Source: CAZRZN01 sp964604565
GTDB lineage: Bacteria; Pseudomonadota; Alphaproteobacteria; Rhodobacterales; Rhodobacteraceae
Length of the DNA stretch: 15,796 nucleotides
Direction: 5' to 3'
Assembly (NCBI GenBank): GCA_964604565.1
Contig: CAZRZN010000080.1
Span: 1-15,796 of the forward strand
The notes under the pieces are model-generated. The model was not told the origin of the DNA. It did no database searches and worked only from the letters and a program-made list of their open reading frames with translations. This document shows, one piece after another, positions 14,765-15,796 of this stretch (positions are counted from its first letter, which is position 1; each line of letters opens with the position of its first letter). A program made the position numbers and the translations under genes.

Positions 14765-15796
14765 ATGCGCGCGGGTCTGTTTGCCGCGCTTATGGCCTTG
14801 GCGCTTTCGGCGTCGGAGGGCGTGGCGCAGACAGATGTCCTGACCCCGATGCGGGCCGCCGCGGAACAGGGCAACGTGGATGCGCAACTGGCACTTGCCC
14901 GGCGGTTCGAAACCGGCGACGGCGTCTTGCAAAACTTCGCGCGCGCGGCCGATTGGTATGCGAAAGCCGCCGAGACCGGCAACCTCGAGGCCGCAAATCG
15001 TCTGGGCCGCCTTTATCATGCGGGGCTTGGCGTCCCGAAGGACATTCCCCGCGCCATTGACTTTCTGGAACGTGCTGCGCGCAGCGGTGACGCGGACCAT
15101 GTCCACGATCTTGCCCTCGTCTTGGAAAGCGCGGCCACGGCGGACGGGGCCTTGGCACGGGCAGCGTCGCTCTACCGGCAGGCGGCAGAGGCCGGGCATC
15201 TGGACGCCTCTGTCAGCCTTGGCGTGCTGTTGCAGGATGGCAGAGGCCTGCCCCAGGATTTCGCGGAGGCCGCCGATCTTTACCGATTTGCCGCGGACAA
15301 GGGCCACCCCCGCGCCCTGAACAACCTTGGTCTTTTGTATGTGCGCGGGGACGGGATCGAACAGGATTACGAGCGTGCGGCACAATTGTTCCGGGCTGCG
15401 GCGGATCAAGGCCTGTCGGAGGCGCTGACAAATCTCGGGGTGCTTTACGAGAACGGGTTTGGCGTTGCGCAAAGCGACGAACTCGCAGCCATGTATTACC
15501 GGCAGGGCGGGCAGGGCAAACTGGACGAAAACGCTGAAACCACCGAGATCTACGACCCGAGGCTTGCACCGCCGCCCACCGATGCGGAGGGGTTGAAGGT
15601 GCTGCAAAGATCCGCGCTTGCCGGCGACCCTGTTGCGGAATTTCAACTGGCCTGGCTGATGCTGACATCGGACACGACCGATCCGCAAACTGCGATCCGT
15701 GCCGCGACATTCCTGCGCCGCGCGGCTGAGGCGGGACATGCGCCGGCGATGGCCAATCTTGCCCTGCTTTATTTTCGCGGAACCGGCGTTCCGCAG
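14765..15796 (+). CDS. Second exported Sel1-like repeat protein (partial, C-terminus off the right edge)
   Basis: The open frame of 344 codons runs to the window edge. The ATG is two bases after the previous stop, and GGGGAG (14751-14756) lies 8 bases upstream, inside the end of the first Sel1 gene, so the two are likely co-translated. A signal peptide covers about 1-21, with cleavage after GVA. At least seven Sel1-like repeats follow, for example GNLEAANRLGRLYHAGLGVP, HPRALNNLGLLYVRGDG and EALTNLGVLYENGFGV. A non-repeat insert of about 35 residues (around DENAETTEIYDPRLAPPPTD) separates the first six repeats from those at the edge. It is probably a paralogue of the preceding gene and a periplasmic scaffold protein. 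Its C-terminus and any extra domain are not visible. Confidence 0.88.
   Translation, partial: MRAGLFAALMALALSASEGVAQTDVLTPMRAAAEQGNVDAQLALARRFETGDGVLQNFARAADWYAKAAETGNLEAANRLGRLYHAGLGVPKDIPRAIDFLERAARSGDADHVHDLALVLESAATADGALARAASLYRQAAEAGHLDASVSLGVLLQDGRGLPQDFAEAADLYRFAADKGHPRALNNLGLLYVRGDGIEQDYERAAQLFRAAADQGLSEALTNLGVLYENGFGVAQSDELAAMYYRQGGQGKLDENAETTEIYDPRLAPPPTDAEGLKVLQRSALAGDPVAEFQLAWLMLTSDTTDPQTAIRAATFLRRAAEAGHAPAMANLALLYFRGTGVPQ

Noticed and set aside
14582..15739. Minus-strand frame of 385 codons opposite the second Sel1 gene
   Set aside because: The plus strand carries regular Sel1 repeats with a signal peptide and Shine-Dalgarno; the minus frame has no recognisable domain.

Overview
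The window is a chromosomal type II secretion system (T2SS, general secretory pathway) locus from a GC-rich bacterium, most likely an alphaproteobacterium of the Rhodobacterales/roseobacter type. The taxonomy is inferred from protein style, codon use and gene content; no rRNA or other marker is present. Twelve T2SS genes are recognisable: gspC, D, E, F, G, H, I, J, K, L, M and O. I see no gspA, gspB, gspN, or gspS-type pilotin.

Layout from left to right. At 1-1421 (minus) is the N-terminal part of an exported protein built of tandem DUF11/DUF7933-like immunoglobulin-type modules, running off the left edge. At 1652-6927 (minus) is the block gspC-gspD-gspE-gspF, read right to left. The gspD coding sequence is interrupted by exactly 100 Ns at 4731-4830, and the missing piece is the C-terminal part of the secretin barrel. 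At 7043-7555 (plus) a TPR-like lipoprotein gene sits alone on the opposite strand. At 7774-12257 (minus) is a tightly overlapping operon gspG-H-I-J-K-L-M, in which most junctions are 4-base ATGA overlaps. At 12364-13098 (plus), divergent from gspG, is gspO, the prepilin peptidase. At 13173-15796 (plus) are two exported Sel1-like repeat proteins two bases apart, the second cut by the right edge.

How the parts would work together, from established T2SS knowledge: GspO cleaves and N-methylates the pseudopilins. GspG is the major pseudopilin and GspH/I/J/K form the tip. GspE is the cytoplasmic ATPase and GspF the inner-membrane platform. GspL and GspM tether the ATPase to the platform. GspC bridges the inner membrane to the outer-membrane secretin GspD. 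My inferences are that the lipoprotein could be a pilotin or accessory factor for GspD, that the Ig-module protein next to gspF could be a substrate, and that the Sel1 proteins may be periplasmic partners. None of these three is proven by the sequence.

All intergenic stretches are under 300 bases. The largest are 1422-1651 (two palindromes upstream of the Ig-module gene), 7556-7773 (a convergent gap with one short hairpin), 4357-4502 (nothing convincing) and 6928-7042 (a divergent region with overlapping inverted repeats). No tRNA, rRNA, CRISPR array, insertion sequence or origin was found.
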